A DNA stretch of 64,000 nucleotides from Alcaligenaceae bacterium (GCA_013416405.1 JACCET010000006.1:186001-250000), one strand, 5' to 3'; shown: positions 33,559 to 41,617, counted from the stretch's first letter. Notes: a model not told the origin generated them from the letters alone. A program made the numbers and translations.

Positions 33559-34953
33559 ATGAAACGCAATGTTCTTATTATTGGCGCCGGCGGCGTGGCT
33601 CATGTGGCCGCTCATAAATGTGCACAGAACAATATTTTGCTGGGCGACATTCATATTGCGTCGCGCACGCTGGAAAAATGCCAGGCCATCATCAATTCCA
33701 TCAAGGCAAAGGGTAGCCAGCGTGGTGCAGGCCTGCTGCAGGCGCACACCCTGGACGCCCTGGACATCGAGGCCACCAAGGCATTGATTCGTTCGACCAA
33801 CAGTCAGATCGTGATCAATGTGGGCTCACCCTTTCTGAATATGTCCATTATGGCGGCCTGCATAGAAACGGGCGCAGCCTACCTTGATACAGCCATCCAC
33901 GAAGATCCCGCCAAAGTGTGCGAAGCACCTCCCTGGTACGGGAACTATGAGTGGAAGCGGCGCGATGACTGCAAGCAAGCCGGCGTCACGGCCATTCTGG
34001 GGGTGGGGTTTGATCCCGGCGTGGTCAATGCCTACGGGCGGTTTGCCATGGATACCTATTTCGACAAGGTCGAGTCCATAGACATCATCGATATCAACGC
34101 CGGCAGCCACGGCCGTTACTTTGCCACCAACTTTGATCCGGAAATTAATTTCCGCGAATTCACCTCCACGGTATGGTCCTGGGAGCAGGGTCAATGGAAA
34201 GCCAACGCCATGTTCGAGCGCCGCCAGGACTGGGATATGCCGGTAGTAGGCAAGAACACCACCTACCTTACCGGACACGATGAGCTGCACTCCATGTCGA
34301 AGAACCTGGGTGTGCCCAATATCCGCTTCTGGATGGGCTTTGGCGAACACTACATCAATGTATTTACGGTGCTCAAGAACCTGGGCCTGCTGTCGGAGCA
34401 GCCGGTACGCACTGCCGAAGGGCTGGAAGTCGTGCCGCTTAAAGTCGTCAAGGCCGTACTGCCCGACCCCGCCTCGCTTGCGCCCGACTATACGGGCAAG
34501 ACTTGCATAGGCGATCTGGTCAAAGGCAAGAAGAATGGCAAACCGCAAGAAGTCCTTATCTACAATATTTGCGACCACAAGGAAAACTACAACGAGGTGG
34601 GCAGCCAGGCCATCTCTTATACCGCGGGCGTGCCTGTGGTTGCAGCCGCGATGCTGATAGCCAACGGCAGCTGGGACGTGGGCCACATGGCCAACGTCGA
34701 AGAACTTGATCCCAAGCCTTTTATCGACCTGATGAACCGCATGGGGCTGGTCACCCGCATCCGCGACGCACACGGCGATCGCGTGCTGCACCCACAACAT
34801 GAATCGGCCGTTACCGCCGGAGCAAAGAAGCGCAACGCACAGGTCGCCGCAACTTACTACTCGCATGACGAGCACAAAGTCACGGGAAGCCATTCATATG
34901 TTAAAACGGCGTTAAGCCGAAAATCGGCGGTCCCCATCCGCAATCTGCCTTGA
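33559..34953 (+). CDS. carboxynorspermidine/carboxyspermidine synthase (saccharopine dehydrogenase family)
   Basis: A 464-residue NADPH enzyme that condenses aspartate semialdehyde with putrescine or diaminopropane. The ATG at 33559 gives the Rossmann start MKRNVLIIGAGGVAHVAAHK; the longer frame to 33490 overlaps nspC and is rejected. Family segments include DTAIHEDPAKVCE, GFDPGVVNAYGRFA and YLTGHDELHSM. It is longer than the usual ~400-415 residues, mainly through a ~45-residue C-terminal tail (about EHKVTGSHSYVKT onward). It lies 40 bases downstream of nspC. Diamine choice (spermidine or norspermidine) cannot be read from sequence. Confidence 0.9.
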   Translation: MKRNVLIIGAGGVAHVAAHKCAQNNILLGDIHIASRTLEKCQAIINSIKAKGSQRGAGLLQAHTLDALDIEATKALIRSTNSQIVINVGSPFLNMSIMAACIETGAAYLDTAIHEDPAKVCEAPPWYGNYEWKRRDDCKQAGVTAILGVGFDPGVVNAYGRFAMDTYFDKVESIDIIDINAGSHGRYFATNFDPEINFREFTSTVWSWEQGQWKANAMFERRQDWDMPVVGKNTTYLTGHDELHSMSKNLGVPNIRFWMGFGEHYINVFTVLKNLGLLSEQPVRTAEGLEVVPLKVVKAVLPDPASLAPDYTGKTCIGDLVKGKKNGKPQEVLIYNICDHKENYNEVGSQAISYTAGVPVVAAAMLIANGSWDVGHMANVEELDPKPFIDLMNRMGLVTRIRDAHGDRVLHPQHESAVTAGAKKRNAQVAATYYSHDEHKVTGSHSYVKTALSRKSAVPIRNLP

Positions 34954-34955
34954 AA

Positions 34956-35498
34956 ATGAACCACCGCTATACCAGTACCGCAATATTCTTCCACTGGTTG
35001 ATGGCAGTGTGTCTGATCGGGACATTCACCGTGGGCTTCTTCATGTCAGACCTGCCGCTCTCACCCATCAAACTGCAGGTTTATTCCTGGCATAAGTGGG
35101 TCGGCATCAGCTTGCTGGTGCTGGTCGCGGCACGCTTGTCCTGGCGCCTGACGCATACGGCGCCCCCATTGCCGGCCGGCATGTCTCCCGCCGCGCGACT
35201 TGCCGCCCACGGCGCGCACTGGGTGCTGTATGCATTGATGCTGGCCATACCGCTAAGCGGCTGGACCATGAGTTCGGCTGTCGGCTTTCCCGTGGTGTGG
35301 TTCGGCGTGTTGCAATTGCCCGACCTGGTTCCCAAAGACAAAGCCCTGGGCGCGGCACTCAAACAGGTCCATCAAATACTGAACTATGCTTTCCTGGCGG
35401 TGTTTGTCGCACACGTGGCGGCTGCCCTGAAGCATCGCTTCATAGACCGCGATGACGTATTCACGCGCATGCTGCCCGGTCGCAAACGCACGCAATAA
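34956..35498 (+). CDS. cytochrome b561 family protein
   Basis: A 180-residue four-helix di-haem cytochrome b of the CybB type. Haem ligands are the histidines in IFFHWLMA (helix 1), SWHKWVG (helix 2) and AVFVAHVAAALKHRF (helix 4). I use the ATG at 34956; a TTG at 34950 overlapping the upstream stop is the alternative. It begins right after the polyamine synthase gene, so it may be cotranscribed. It probably passes electrons between the quinone pool and a periplasmic partner. Its 3' end is convergent with the monooxygenase gene. Confidence 0.9.
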   Translation: MNHRYTSTAIFFHWLMAVCLIGTFTVGFFMSDLPLSPIKLQVYSWHKWVGISLLVLVAARLSWRLTHTAPPLPAGMSPAARLAAHGAHWVLYALMLAIPLSGWTMSSAVGFPVVWFGVLQLPDLVPKDKALGAALKQVHQILNYAFLAVFVAHVAAALKHRFIDRDDVFTRMLPGRKRTQ

Positions 35499-35511
35499 AA
35501 CGCACCTTGCA

Positions 35512-36816
35512 TCAGGCGCGCGCGCTTGGCCTCGACAAGCCCAGGTGCCCGCGCAAGGTGGACGTTTCATACTCCTTGCGGAACAACCCGCGCTTTTGCA
35601 ACACCGGCACGACCTGATCCACAAAGTCGTCGATACCACCAGGCAGCGATGGCGGCATCAAGTTGAAACCATCCGCCCCGTCGTTCAACAGCCAGCGCTC
35701 CATCTCATCGGCGATCGCTTCAGGTGTGCCCACCATGGTGCAATGGCCGCCACCGGCCGCAAGCCGGCCCAACAACTGGCGTACGCTGGGCTGCTCGGTC
35801 TGGACTATGCGCAATACAGTCGCATAGCGACCCTTAGGGCCAGAAAATTCTTCCAGCGGCGGCAAAGCAGGCACCGGCGCATCCAGCTCCCACTGCGAGC
35901 AATCTTGCCCTACATACATACCCAGCTGTCGCAGGGCATCTTGCGCCGGCAGCAGCTCATCGAGCTCGCGTTGCTTGGCGCGTGCCTCGGCCTGGGTCGA
36001 GCCAACATAGGTGACCAGGCCAGGCATAATGGGTACGGCAACACTGCGACCCGCCGCGCGTACGCGCCGCTTGATGTCACGGTAGTATTCCTGCGCGGCC
36101 TCCAGGTCGAAAGCCACGGCATAGATGGCTTCGGCACGTCGCGCGGCCAGATCCCGGCCCTGCTCCGAAGCGCCCGCCTGAAACAATACAGGATGGCCTT
36201 GCGGCGGGCGCGGCACTGTCAATGGCCCGTCTACTTGAAAGTGCGCTCCCTTGTGATGAATGGCATGCGTCGATCCCGGCTTTACGTAAGCGCCTTGCCG
36301 GTCAGACTGCGGCGCATCTTCGCTCCATGAATCCCATAAGCGCAAGGCCACATCCACAAACTCTTCAGCCCGCGCATAACGCCAGTCGTGTCCTGGCATG
36401 GCATCGTATCCGTGATTGCGCGCCTCGGTATCGAACATGGATGTCACCACATTCCATCCTACCCGCCCCTTGGAAATATGGTCCAGCGACGCCACCATGC
36501 GCGCAGCATGAAAAGGCGTGGTGAAGGTGCTGGACACGGTGCTGATCAAGCCTATGCGTTGCGTGGCCCGACTGATGGCTGACAGAGCAGTCAAGGGTTC
36601 AAGAAACCACCTGGGGCCATCCGTCAGATTGTCGGTGGAATGTCCATCGGCAAAGAAAATGGCGTCGAGCTTGCCGCGCTCGGCTGTCTGTGCCAGTTGC
36701 TCGTAATAGGCAATATCCCCCAGACGCTCGACCGCCGACTCGGGATGACGCCAGGCTGCCCTATGATGACCGCAGCCGAAAATGAACAGATTGATGTGCA
36801 TCATGCGCTTGCTCAT
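35512..36816 (-). CDS. LLM-class flavin monooxygenase (NtaA/SnaA/DszA family), TPP-riboswitch operon
   Basis: A 434-residue FMNH2-dependent monooxygenase with a bacterial-luciferase-like barrel. The start is the ATG at 36816 with AGGG nine bases upstream. Family segments are FGCGHHRAAWRHPES, DAIFFADGHS, GRVGWNVVTSMFDTEARNHG, VDGPLTVPRPPQGHPVLFQAGASEQGRDLAA and VGTPEAIADEMERWL. Relatives oxidise aminopolycarboxylates, sulfones and, as RutA, open the pyrimidine ring. No flavin reductase is adjacent, so FMNH2 must come from elsewhere; the reductase at 6565-7140 is one candidate. It lies 11 bases after an SDR gene behind a TPP riboswitch, so its substrate is probably a thiamine-related pyrimidine or thiazole. 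That is inference. Confidence 0.88.
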   Translation of the reverse strand: MSKRMMHINLFIFGCGHHRAAWRHPESAVERLGDIAYYEQLAQTAERGKLDAIFFADGHSTDNLTDGPRWFLEPLTALSAISRATQRIGLISTVSSTFTTPFHAARMVASLDHISKGRVGWNVVTSMFDTEARNHGYDAMPGHDWRYARAEEFVDVALRLWDSWSEDAPQSDRQGAYVKPGSTHAIHHKGAHFQVDGPLTVPRPPQGHPVLFQAGASEQGRDLAARRAEAIYAVAFDLEAAQEYYRDIKRRVRAAGRSVAVPIMPGLVTYVGSTQAEARAKQRELDELLPAQDALRQLGMYVGQDCSQWELDAPVPALPPLEEFSGPKGRYATVLRIVQTEQPSVRQLLGRLAAGGGHCTMVGTPEAIADEMERWLLNDGADGFNLMPPSLPGGIDDFVDQVVPVLQKRGLFRKEYETSTLRGHLGLSRPSARA

Positions 36817-36827
36817 GTTTTTGTACC

Positions 36828-37610
36828 CTAATTCTTGACCAGCCCGCCGTCCACAACCAGGTTCTGTCCAGTCACCGAACGCGACCAGGCAGACGCAAAA
36901 AACAGGACGGCATCGGCAAATTCCGCCGGCGTGGTAACACGGCGCAGCGGTGTGCTCGAGGCAATCAGATCGAACACCGCCTCGGGTGTTGCCGCCGAGG
37001 CGTCGGTTGTGCGCAACAAGCCACCGGACACCATATTGACGGTGATGCCGTCGGGGCCAAGATCGTGCGACAAGGTACGCGTAAGCGATAACAAGGCGGC
37101 CTTGGCAGCCGTGTAGTCGTGGTAGGGAACAACAGGATTCTGAAACAGATTGGTGCCTACATTGATGATGCGACCGAAGCCGGTTTCGCGCATGCCTGGC
37201 AATGCCGCCTGCGTGGTGTTCAATGCGCCGCAAACCACGCCCTGGAATTGCTGCTGCAGATCACTCCATGACAAGGTGTCGGCATGCGGCCGCGCATCGC
37301 CGTTGAAGGAAAAGGCAGGCAAGGCATTATTGATGACGGTCGTCACTGGCATGCCGAAGTGCTCGCGGGCCCGGGCCAACATGGCCTGCACAGCGTGTGC
37401 GTCACAGACATCAGCCTGCAATGCAAGCGCCTGCCCTGCTGACTCTTGGGCAAGCTTATGCGCGCTGTCGGCGCTATTCAGATAATTAACAACGACACGT
37501 GCGCCCTCACGCAGGAAAGCGCGGGCAATATGCTGACCCAGCCCTCGGCCACCGCCGGTAACCAGAACGATTTGCTGAGGAATGGAAAGTGCTGTGGGCC
37601 TATTATTCAT
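36828..37610 (-). CDS. SDR family oxidoreductase, first gene of a TPP-riboswitch operon
   Basis: A 260-residue NAD(P)-dependent short-chain dehydrogenase, FabG-like. TGGGRGLGQHIA binds the cofactor, and the catalytic residues are in GRIINVGTNLF and YHDYTAAKAAL. NVGTN carries Thr/Asn where the catalytic Ser is usual, so activity should be checked. The start is the ATG at 37610, with the Shine-Dalgarno AGG inside AGGTATG; this segment is part of the riboswitch expression platform. It shares an operon with the flavin monooxygenase downstream, so it may oxidise or reduce that product or substrate. Confidence 0.88.
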   Translation of the reverse strand: MNNRPTALSIPQQIVLVTGGGRGLGQHIARAFLREGARVVVNYLNSADSAHKLAQESAGQALALQADVCDAHAVQAMLARAREHFGMPVTTVINNALPAFSFNGDARPHADTLSWSDLQQQFQGVVCGALNTTQAALPGMRETGFGRIINVGTNLFQNPVVPYHDYTAAKAALLSLTRTLSHDLGPDGITVNMVSGGLLRTTDASAATPEAVFDLIASSTPLRRVTTPAEFADAVLFFASAWSRSVTGQNLVVDGGLVKN

Positions 37611-37612
37611 GG

Positions 37613-37642
37613 CATACCTAGTCAAAAAATAACGAAGGTATG
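37613..37642 (-). promoter_or_regulatory. expression platform of the minus-strand TPP riboswitch
   Basis: CATACCTTCG (37642-37633 on the minus strand) can pair with the aptamer 3' part CGAAGGGATG (37679-37670; 9 of 10 pairs). Alternatively its CATACCT pairs exactly with AGGTATG (37619-37613), which holds the Shine-Dalgarno of the SDR gene. The pairings exclude each other. TPP binding would hold the aptamer strand and free CATACCT to mask the ribosome site, giving a translational OFF switch. Confidence 0.7.
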
Positions 37643-37666
37643 CGCATGCGGCAGTAAGCCATTTGC

Positions 37667-37750
37667 CGACATCCCTTCGCCAGTGCTAACTGTTTCAGGT
37701 TCGACGGGTGTTGATCTCAGCCGGCCATTTCAGGCCGGCACCCCGTGTCG
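37667..37750 (-). promoter_or_regulatory. TPP riboswitch aptamer (THI element) for the SDR-monooxygenase operon
   Basis: On the minus strand all conserved THI parts are present in order. P1 is CGACA with TGTCG, then GGGGTGCC, P3 CCGGCC/GGCCGG, the invariant GGCTGAGAT, ACCCGTCGAACCTGA, P5 CAGT/ACTG, and GGCGAAGGGATG. It binds thiamine pyrophosphate and controls the operon starting at 37610. P3 is the short form without the P3a arm. Confidence 0.9.
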
Positions 37751-37815
37751 TTGCGCCATCATAACGCAAAGCGTGCAATTGACAAACACGCCGACGCACA
37801 CTAAGCTTGCCAGCA

Positions 37816-37908
37816 ATTCCTGGGGGAGCCCTGCTACGGGCTGAGATTCCGCAAATCATTGCGGTAACCCTTTGAACCTGATCCGGGTAATGCCGGCGAA
37901 GGGAAGGA
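37816..37908 (+). promoter_or_regulatory. TPP riboswitch aptamer (THI element) for the sodium:solute symporter
   Basis: Conserved parts in order: GGGGGAGCCC, GGGCTGAGAT, a P3a arm CCGCAA/TTGCGG, ACCCTTTGAACCTGATCCGG, GTAATGCCGG and CGAAGGGAAGG. Downstream, TTTCCC (37941-37946) can pair either with GGGAA of the aptamer end (37901-37905) or with GGGAAA in the ribosome site (38002-38007). This suggests control of translation. The region between the two aptamers (37751-37815) must contain both divergent promoters. Confidence 0.93.
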
Positions 37909-38009
37909 CGCCTAAGCATCACGCCCCCCCTTTTCCGTCATTTCCCGTTTATCGCCTGCCGATAAAACTGAATATGTGTGCTCCGACGAACCGGACATCT
38001 GGGGAAACC

Positions 38010-39452
38010 ATGCTTACCAACACTTCGGCCGTCCTCTGGCTATTGCTATTCTCGGCAGGATTCGCCCTGGCTGGCGTGCTGTATTCCAGACATGAGCGCG
38101 GCAGTCTTGAGGACTATGTCGTAGCGCGCAACAGTCAAGGCACCATAGCCACCATACTGACTTTGCTGGCCACGTCGCTGGGCGCCTGGATACTGTTTGC
38201 GCCCGCCCAGGCCGCAACCTGGGGCGGGCTGGGGGCCGTCATAGGCTATGGCCTGGGCGCCGCATCGCCGCGTTGGCTGATGATCCCCCTGGGGCGGCGC
38301 ATGCGTGAACTGATACCGCAAGGACACACCCTGACCGAATTCGTGGTCATGCGTTATGGCAAGATCATGTACGGACTCGTGCTGCTGATCATGATGTTCT
38401 TTATGTTCATCACCTTGGCCGCCGAGATCACTGCCATCGCCAAGCTGGTTCAACTGTTGGCGCCAGTGCCTTTATGGGTGACCGCCGCCATAGTGATGGG
38501 TTTCACGCTGCTATACACGTCATACGGTGGCTTGCGTGCATCCATCTTTACCGACAAGGTGCAAATGGTGATCATTGTTCCCTTGCTGCTGGTATTGCTG
38601 GCACTGGGCTGGCAAGCCACGGGAGGGCCTGCGCCAGTGATCGAGGGCTTGCGCGAAAAGGCGCCCCAACTGCTCAGCCTGACCGACCCGGCCGGCCTGA
38701 AGGCCGGCCTTACCTTCTTTGTGGCTATCCTGCTGACTGGCCTGTTCCATCAGGGCAACTGGCAGCGTGTTTATTCCGCACGCAACACACGTACCATGCG
38801 ACACGGCTTTCTGCTGGGGGGGCTGTTGGCCGGCCCCTTCATCTTTGCCATGGGCCTGTTCGGCCTGGCATTTGTGGGCCTGGGTCACACCGGCGACAGT
38901 TCAGTCGCTTTATTCAGCGTCTTGCGATCGCATATTCCCGATTGGTTTGCCGTTGCTCTGATTCCCCTGGGTCTTGCCCTGGTCATGAGTACGGCCGACA
39001 CGACGATCAGCGCCGTTTCCAGCTTGATCGCCGTAGACGCACGCCGCCTGGCGCCAACGATGAAAAAAACGACGCTGATGGTGCTGTCGCGTTGGCTGAT
39101 CTTTCTGCTGGCCATTCCCGTCATGATCGTCGCCGCTCAGGGGTATAGCGTCCTGTATCTGTTCCTGCTGGCCGACCTGTTCTGCTCGGCCGCCGCCTTC
39201 CCCGTATTCTTTGGCTTGTACAACCGGCGCCATAACGGCGTCGTAGCTTTCGTCAGCACCCTGTGCGGCCTGATCGCCGGAATCATGTTTTTTCCGGCAC
39301 CTGGTGAAAAGCCAAGTTATTTGCTTGAATCCTTCCTGCTTGCAGCGCTCGTCCCCGCCCTGGTGTCGCTACTGATGCTGCGTCTTACGACTCGATGGCC
39401 ACATTTTGATTTGACCACGCTGAACAGGGCCGTACGGAACCTGGACGACTGA
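38010..39452 (+). CDS. sodium:solute symporter (SSS family) under TPP riboswitch control
   Basis: A 480-residue Na+-coupled transporter with about 13 hydrophobic helices. I start at the ATG at 38010 with GGGGAA upstream; the open frame back to 37872 runs into the riboswitch. SSS features include the RGSLEDYVVARNSQG segment after helix 1, the GLRASIFTDKVQ motif, and NWQRVYSARNTRTMRHGF followed by ADTTISAVSSLIAVD, which bears the second sodium site. Riboswitch control makes a thiamine or thiamine-precursor substrate (HMP, thiazole) likely, as proposed for other SSS-family members in thiamine regulons. It is divergent from the SDR-monooxygenase operon. Confidence 0.9.
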   Translation: MLTNTSAVLWLLLFSAGFALAGVLYSRHERGSLEDYVVARNSQGTIATILTLLATSLGAWILFAPAQAATWGGLGAVIGYGLGAASPRWLMIPLGRRMRELIPQGHTLTEFVVMRYGKIMYGLVLLIMMFFMFITLAAEITAIAKLVQLLAPVPLWVTAAIVMGFTLLYTSYGGLRASIFTDKVQMVIIVPLLLVLLALGWQATGGPAPVIEGLREKAPQLLSLTDPAGLKAGLTFFVAILLTGLFHQGNWQRVYSARNTRTMRHGFLLGGLLAGPFIFAMGLFGLAFVGLGHTGDSSVALFSVLRSHIPDWFAVALIPLGLALVMSTADTTISAVSSLIAVDARRLAPTMKKTTLMVLSRWLIFLLAIPVMIVAAQGYSVLYLFLLADLFCSAAAFPVFFGLYNRRHNGVVAFVSTLCGLIAGIMFFPAPGEKPSYLLESFLLAALVPALVSLLMLRLTTRWPHFDLTTLNRAVRNLDD

Positions 39453-39455
39453 TAT

Positions 39456-39487
39456 AAAAAAAGCCCACCGATCTTGAAAACCGGTGG
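39456..39487 (-). terminator. rho-independent terminator after the csbD-like gene
   Basis: On the minus strand CCACCGG (39487-39481) pairs with the complementary CGGTGG (39470-39465) and a run of seven U follows (39462-39456). A second perfect hairpin lies nearer the gene (AATCTGATT / AATCAGATT around 39495-39515). The symporter gene ends just beyond on the other strand and may use the same stems. Confidence 0.8.
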
Positions 39488-39562
39488 ACTAACAATCTGA
39501 TTTTTCAATCAGATTGGACTGGGCCTGTCGTTATGCAAGACGTCTCTTTATTCGTATAAGAG

Positions 39563-39763
39563 CTAGCGATTGTCGTCAAAGAATTTCTTTACTTCACGCT
39601 CTGCTTCTTCACGCGTCTTGCCATATCTTTCCTGAACCAAACCGGTCAGGCGGTCGGCATTGCCTTCGACCTTGGTGAGTTCATCATCAGTAAGCTCGCC
39701 CCAAGCCACTTTTGCCTTGCCTGCAAGCTGTTTCCATTGACCTTCAACGATGTCTTTATTCAT
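39563..39763 (-). CDS. CsbD family stress-response protein
   Basis: A 66-residue small hydrophilic protein with the full CsbD/YjbJ pattern: MNKDIVEGQWKQLAGKAK, then WGELTDDELTKVEGNADRL and VQERYGKTREEAEREV. Such proteins are abundant under general stress or in stationary phase; their molecular activity is unknown. A strong AAGGAG site precedes the ATG. It is monocistronic with two hairpins downstream. Confidence 0.95.
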   Translation of the reverse strand: MNKDIVEGQWKQLAGKAKVAWGELTDDELTKVEGNADRLTGLVQERYGKTREEAEREVKKFFDDNR

Positions 39764-39978
39764 GATTGATCTCCTTTGAAAACATCTCTACCGTAACGTC
39801 TTTAAACGAGCGAGACCTTACAAAAAACCGGCATATGTAACAGAACGGGAGTTGCTCCACCAAGACAGACGACCGACACGGCAACATCTACTTATCAATT
39901 CCGGCCCCGATGTAACAAAGCCACTGCTGATATCATCAGTCCGGTAACAAAAACATAAATAGTCAGGAGCAATATTCA

Positions 39979-41127
39979 ATGAAGCCGGCATTAATACCGT
40001 GGGCTCTTTCAGGCGGAGCCGCCGTGGCTGTGGGTTTTGCGCGGTTCGGCTATGCCTTGATTCTGCCCGCCATGCAAACTGACCTGGATCTGAATTATGC
40101 CCAGGCTGGTTGGCTGAACACGGCGAACGCACTGGGTTATCTGTTGGGCGCGCTGCTTACATTGTTATGCGTATCGCGGCTGGGTAATCGGCGAATATTC
40201 GCGGCCGGCCTGGCCCTGACCACGGCCGCTCTGCTGGCCAATGGCCTGACACATCACTTCCACCTTATTACACTATGCCGGTTTCTTGCCGGCTTTGGCG
40301 CGGCCGGCGCCTTTATATGTGGCGGTGTCTTGTCGGGCGTGCTGGGTACGCGAGCCATTGTGGTGTTCTTCAGTGGCGGCGGTATCGGCATGCTGGCTAC
40401 CGGCGCGCTGCTGCCCTGGCTTTTCGATGCGGCCGGGCCGGCATCCTGGCCCTGGGCCTGGATTATCTGCGCAGCCATTTGCATTCCACTTTCGATCATA
40501 GCCCTGGCCGCCATGCGCGACATCCAAGAGCCATCCACACCCGGCTTGCACGCCCCCTGGCCCTGGCGTCCTTGCGTCCCCGAGTTCACCGCCTATTTTC
40601 TGTTCGGCCTTGGCTATATCGCCTACATGACATTCATCGTTGCCTGGTTGCGCCAGTCACTGACGCCTGTGCTATCCATGGCGGCCACCACATCCATCAT
40701 GTGGAGCCTACTGGGCATCATGACACTGCTGGCGCCACTGATCTGGGCGCCCATCTTCAACGGCAGGCGCGATGGCAGGCCCATGGCGGCCTCGATGACA
40801 GTGCTGGCCATCGGCGCGGCCCTGCCCCTGGTTTTTCCAACGGTGACCGGGCTATGGCTGTCAGCCGCGCTGGTAGGCTCCAGCGTATTCATGGTGCCGT
40901 CCGCCGCCACCGGTTTTGTTAAAACCAATCTACCCAAACCCGCATGGGGAAGCGCCTTGGCTGTGGCAACCAGTCTGTTCGCGCTGGGGCAAGCCATAGG
41001 GCCGGTAGCCGCCGGATGGATCAGCGACCTGTCCGATTCGCTTACGGCCGGGCTAGCCGCATCAAGCGCCATATTGCTGATCGGCGTATTGATCGCCTGT
41101 ACACAGAAACCACTGGAAAGCCCCTGA
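39979..41127 (+). CDS. MFS transporter, YbfB/YjiJ family
   Basis: A 382-residue inner-membrane transporter with 11-12 helices. The N-terminus ALSGGAAVAVGFARFGYALILPAMQ is the hallmark of the YbfB/YjiJ family. GWLNTANALGYLLGALL and the RFLAGFGAAGAF segment match MFS motifs. The substrate is unknown; the family includes candidate exporters. It has AGGAG upstream and is monocistronic. Confidence 0.92.
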   Translation: MKPALIPWALSGGAAVAVGFARFGYALILPAMQTDLDLNYAQAGWLNTANALGYLLGALLTLLCVSRLGNRRIFAAGLALTTAALLANGLTHHFHLITLCRFLAGFGAAGAFICGGVLSGVLGTRAIVVFFSGGGIGMLATGALLPWLFDAAGPASWPWAWIICAAICIPLSIIALAAMRDIQEPSTPGLHAPWPWRPCVPEFTAYFLFGLGYIAYMTFIVAWLRQSLTPVLSMAATTSIMWSLLGIMTLLAPLIWAPIFNGRRDGRPMAASMTVLAIGAALPLVFPTVTGLWLSAALVGSSVFMVPSAATGFVKTNLPKPAWGSALAVATSLFALGQAIGPVAAGWISDLSDSLTAGLAASSAILLIGVLIACTQKPLESP

Positions 41128-41222
41128 ATACAACCTTGCCGGCAATGTGGTTCTAGCCAAAACTCCAGGGCTGGCTACCTATAATCAGCACACGATTTTT
41201 TTACTCTTTCAAGGATGCAATC

Positions 41223-41483
41223 GTGTCTAGTTCGACCTCTGTACCCATGTTTTCCGATGCCGTTTATCCCTTCGATGCGCGTGGTGTTGCCAAGCGTTTT
41301 CGGCACGCTGCCATCTTTGGCGCATTGTCGGCCCTGCACCCCGGAGAAACCATGCGATTTTGCAACGATCACGACCCACTGCCCCTGTTGCAGCAATTGC
41401 TGGGGCATTTCGGCGACAACATAAAAATTGACTACGTCGCACGCGAACCCGGAGAAATCGTCATCGACTTCCAGATCGTCTGA
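41223..41483 (+). CDS. DUF2249 domain protein
   Basis: An 86-residue protein starting at GTG (CAAGGA upstream). It carries the DUF2249 pattern: DARGVAKRFRHAAIFGALSALHPGETMRFCNDHDPLPLLQQL, followed by a conserved hydrophobic strand ending EIVIDFQIV. Proteins of this type recur near denitrification, NO-response and anaerobic genes and are TusA-like in fold; their function is not settled. It lies directly upstream of the anaerobic ribonucleotide reductase genes but has its own terminator. Confidence 0.88.
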   Translation: MSSSTSVPMFSDAVYPFDARGVAKRFRHAAIFGALSALHPGETMRFCNDHDPLPLLQQLLGHFGDNIKIDYVAREPGEIVIDFQIV

Positions 41484-41502
41484 GCAGCTTTTTTTTTCAG
41501 CA

Positions 41503-41537
41503 AGCCATGTCCGCCAACGGCGACATGGCTTTTTTTT
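41503..41537 (+). terminator. rho-independent terminator after the DUF2249 gene
   Basis: AGCCATGTC (41503-41511) pairs with GACATGGCT (41522-41530), followed by a run of eight T. It isolates the DUF2249 gene from nrdD. Confidence 0.93.
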
Positions 41538-41569
41538 GCCTGGATTTTGGCCTGGATTCGGGTCTGGAG

Positions 41570-41583
41570 TTAACGCAGATCAA
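41570..41583 (+). promoter_or_regulatory. possible FNR/DNR-like half-matching box upstream of nrdD
   Basis: TTAACGCAGATCAA matches the TTGAT-N4-ATCAA consensus at 8 of 10 defined positions, the second half-site being perfect. It sits about 35-50 bases upstream of the NrdR boxes. The match is weak on one side, so this is only a candidate. Confidence 0.3.
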
Positions 41584-41617
41584 GCAATAACCACACACTG
41601 CCCAAAATGACTTGAAA

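Noticed and set aside
36817-37233. Upstream extension of the monooxygenase frame
   Set aside because: It runs inside the SDR gene in another frame and reads as a shadow rich in His, Arg and Cys; the family N-terminus begins at the Met at 36816.
37620-37679. Intrinsic terminator in the minus-strand TPP leader
   Set aside because: The stem is followed by TTATTTTTT but its 5' arm is part of the aptamer. The same downstream arm pairs perfectly with the ribosome site, so I favour an anti-sequestering role and do not list a terminator.
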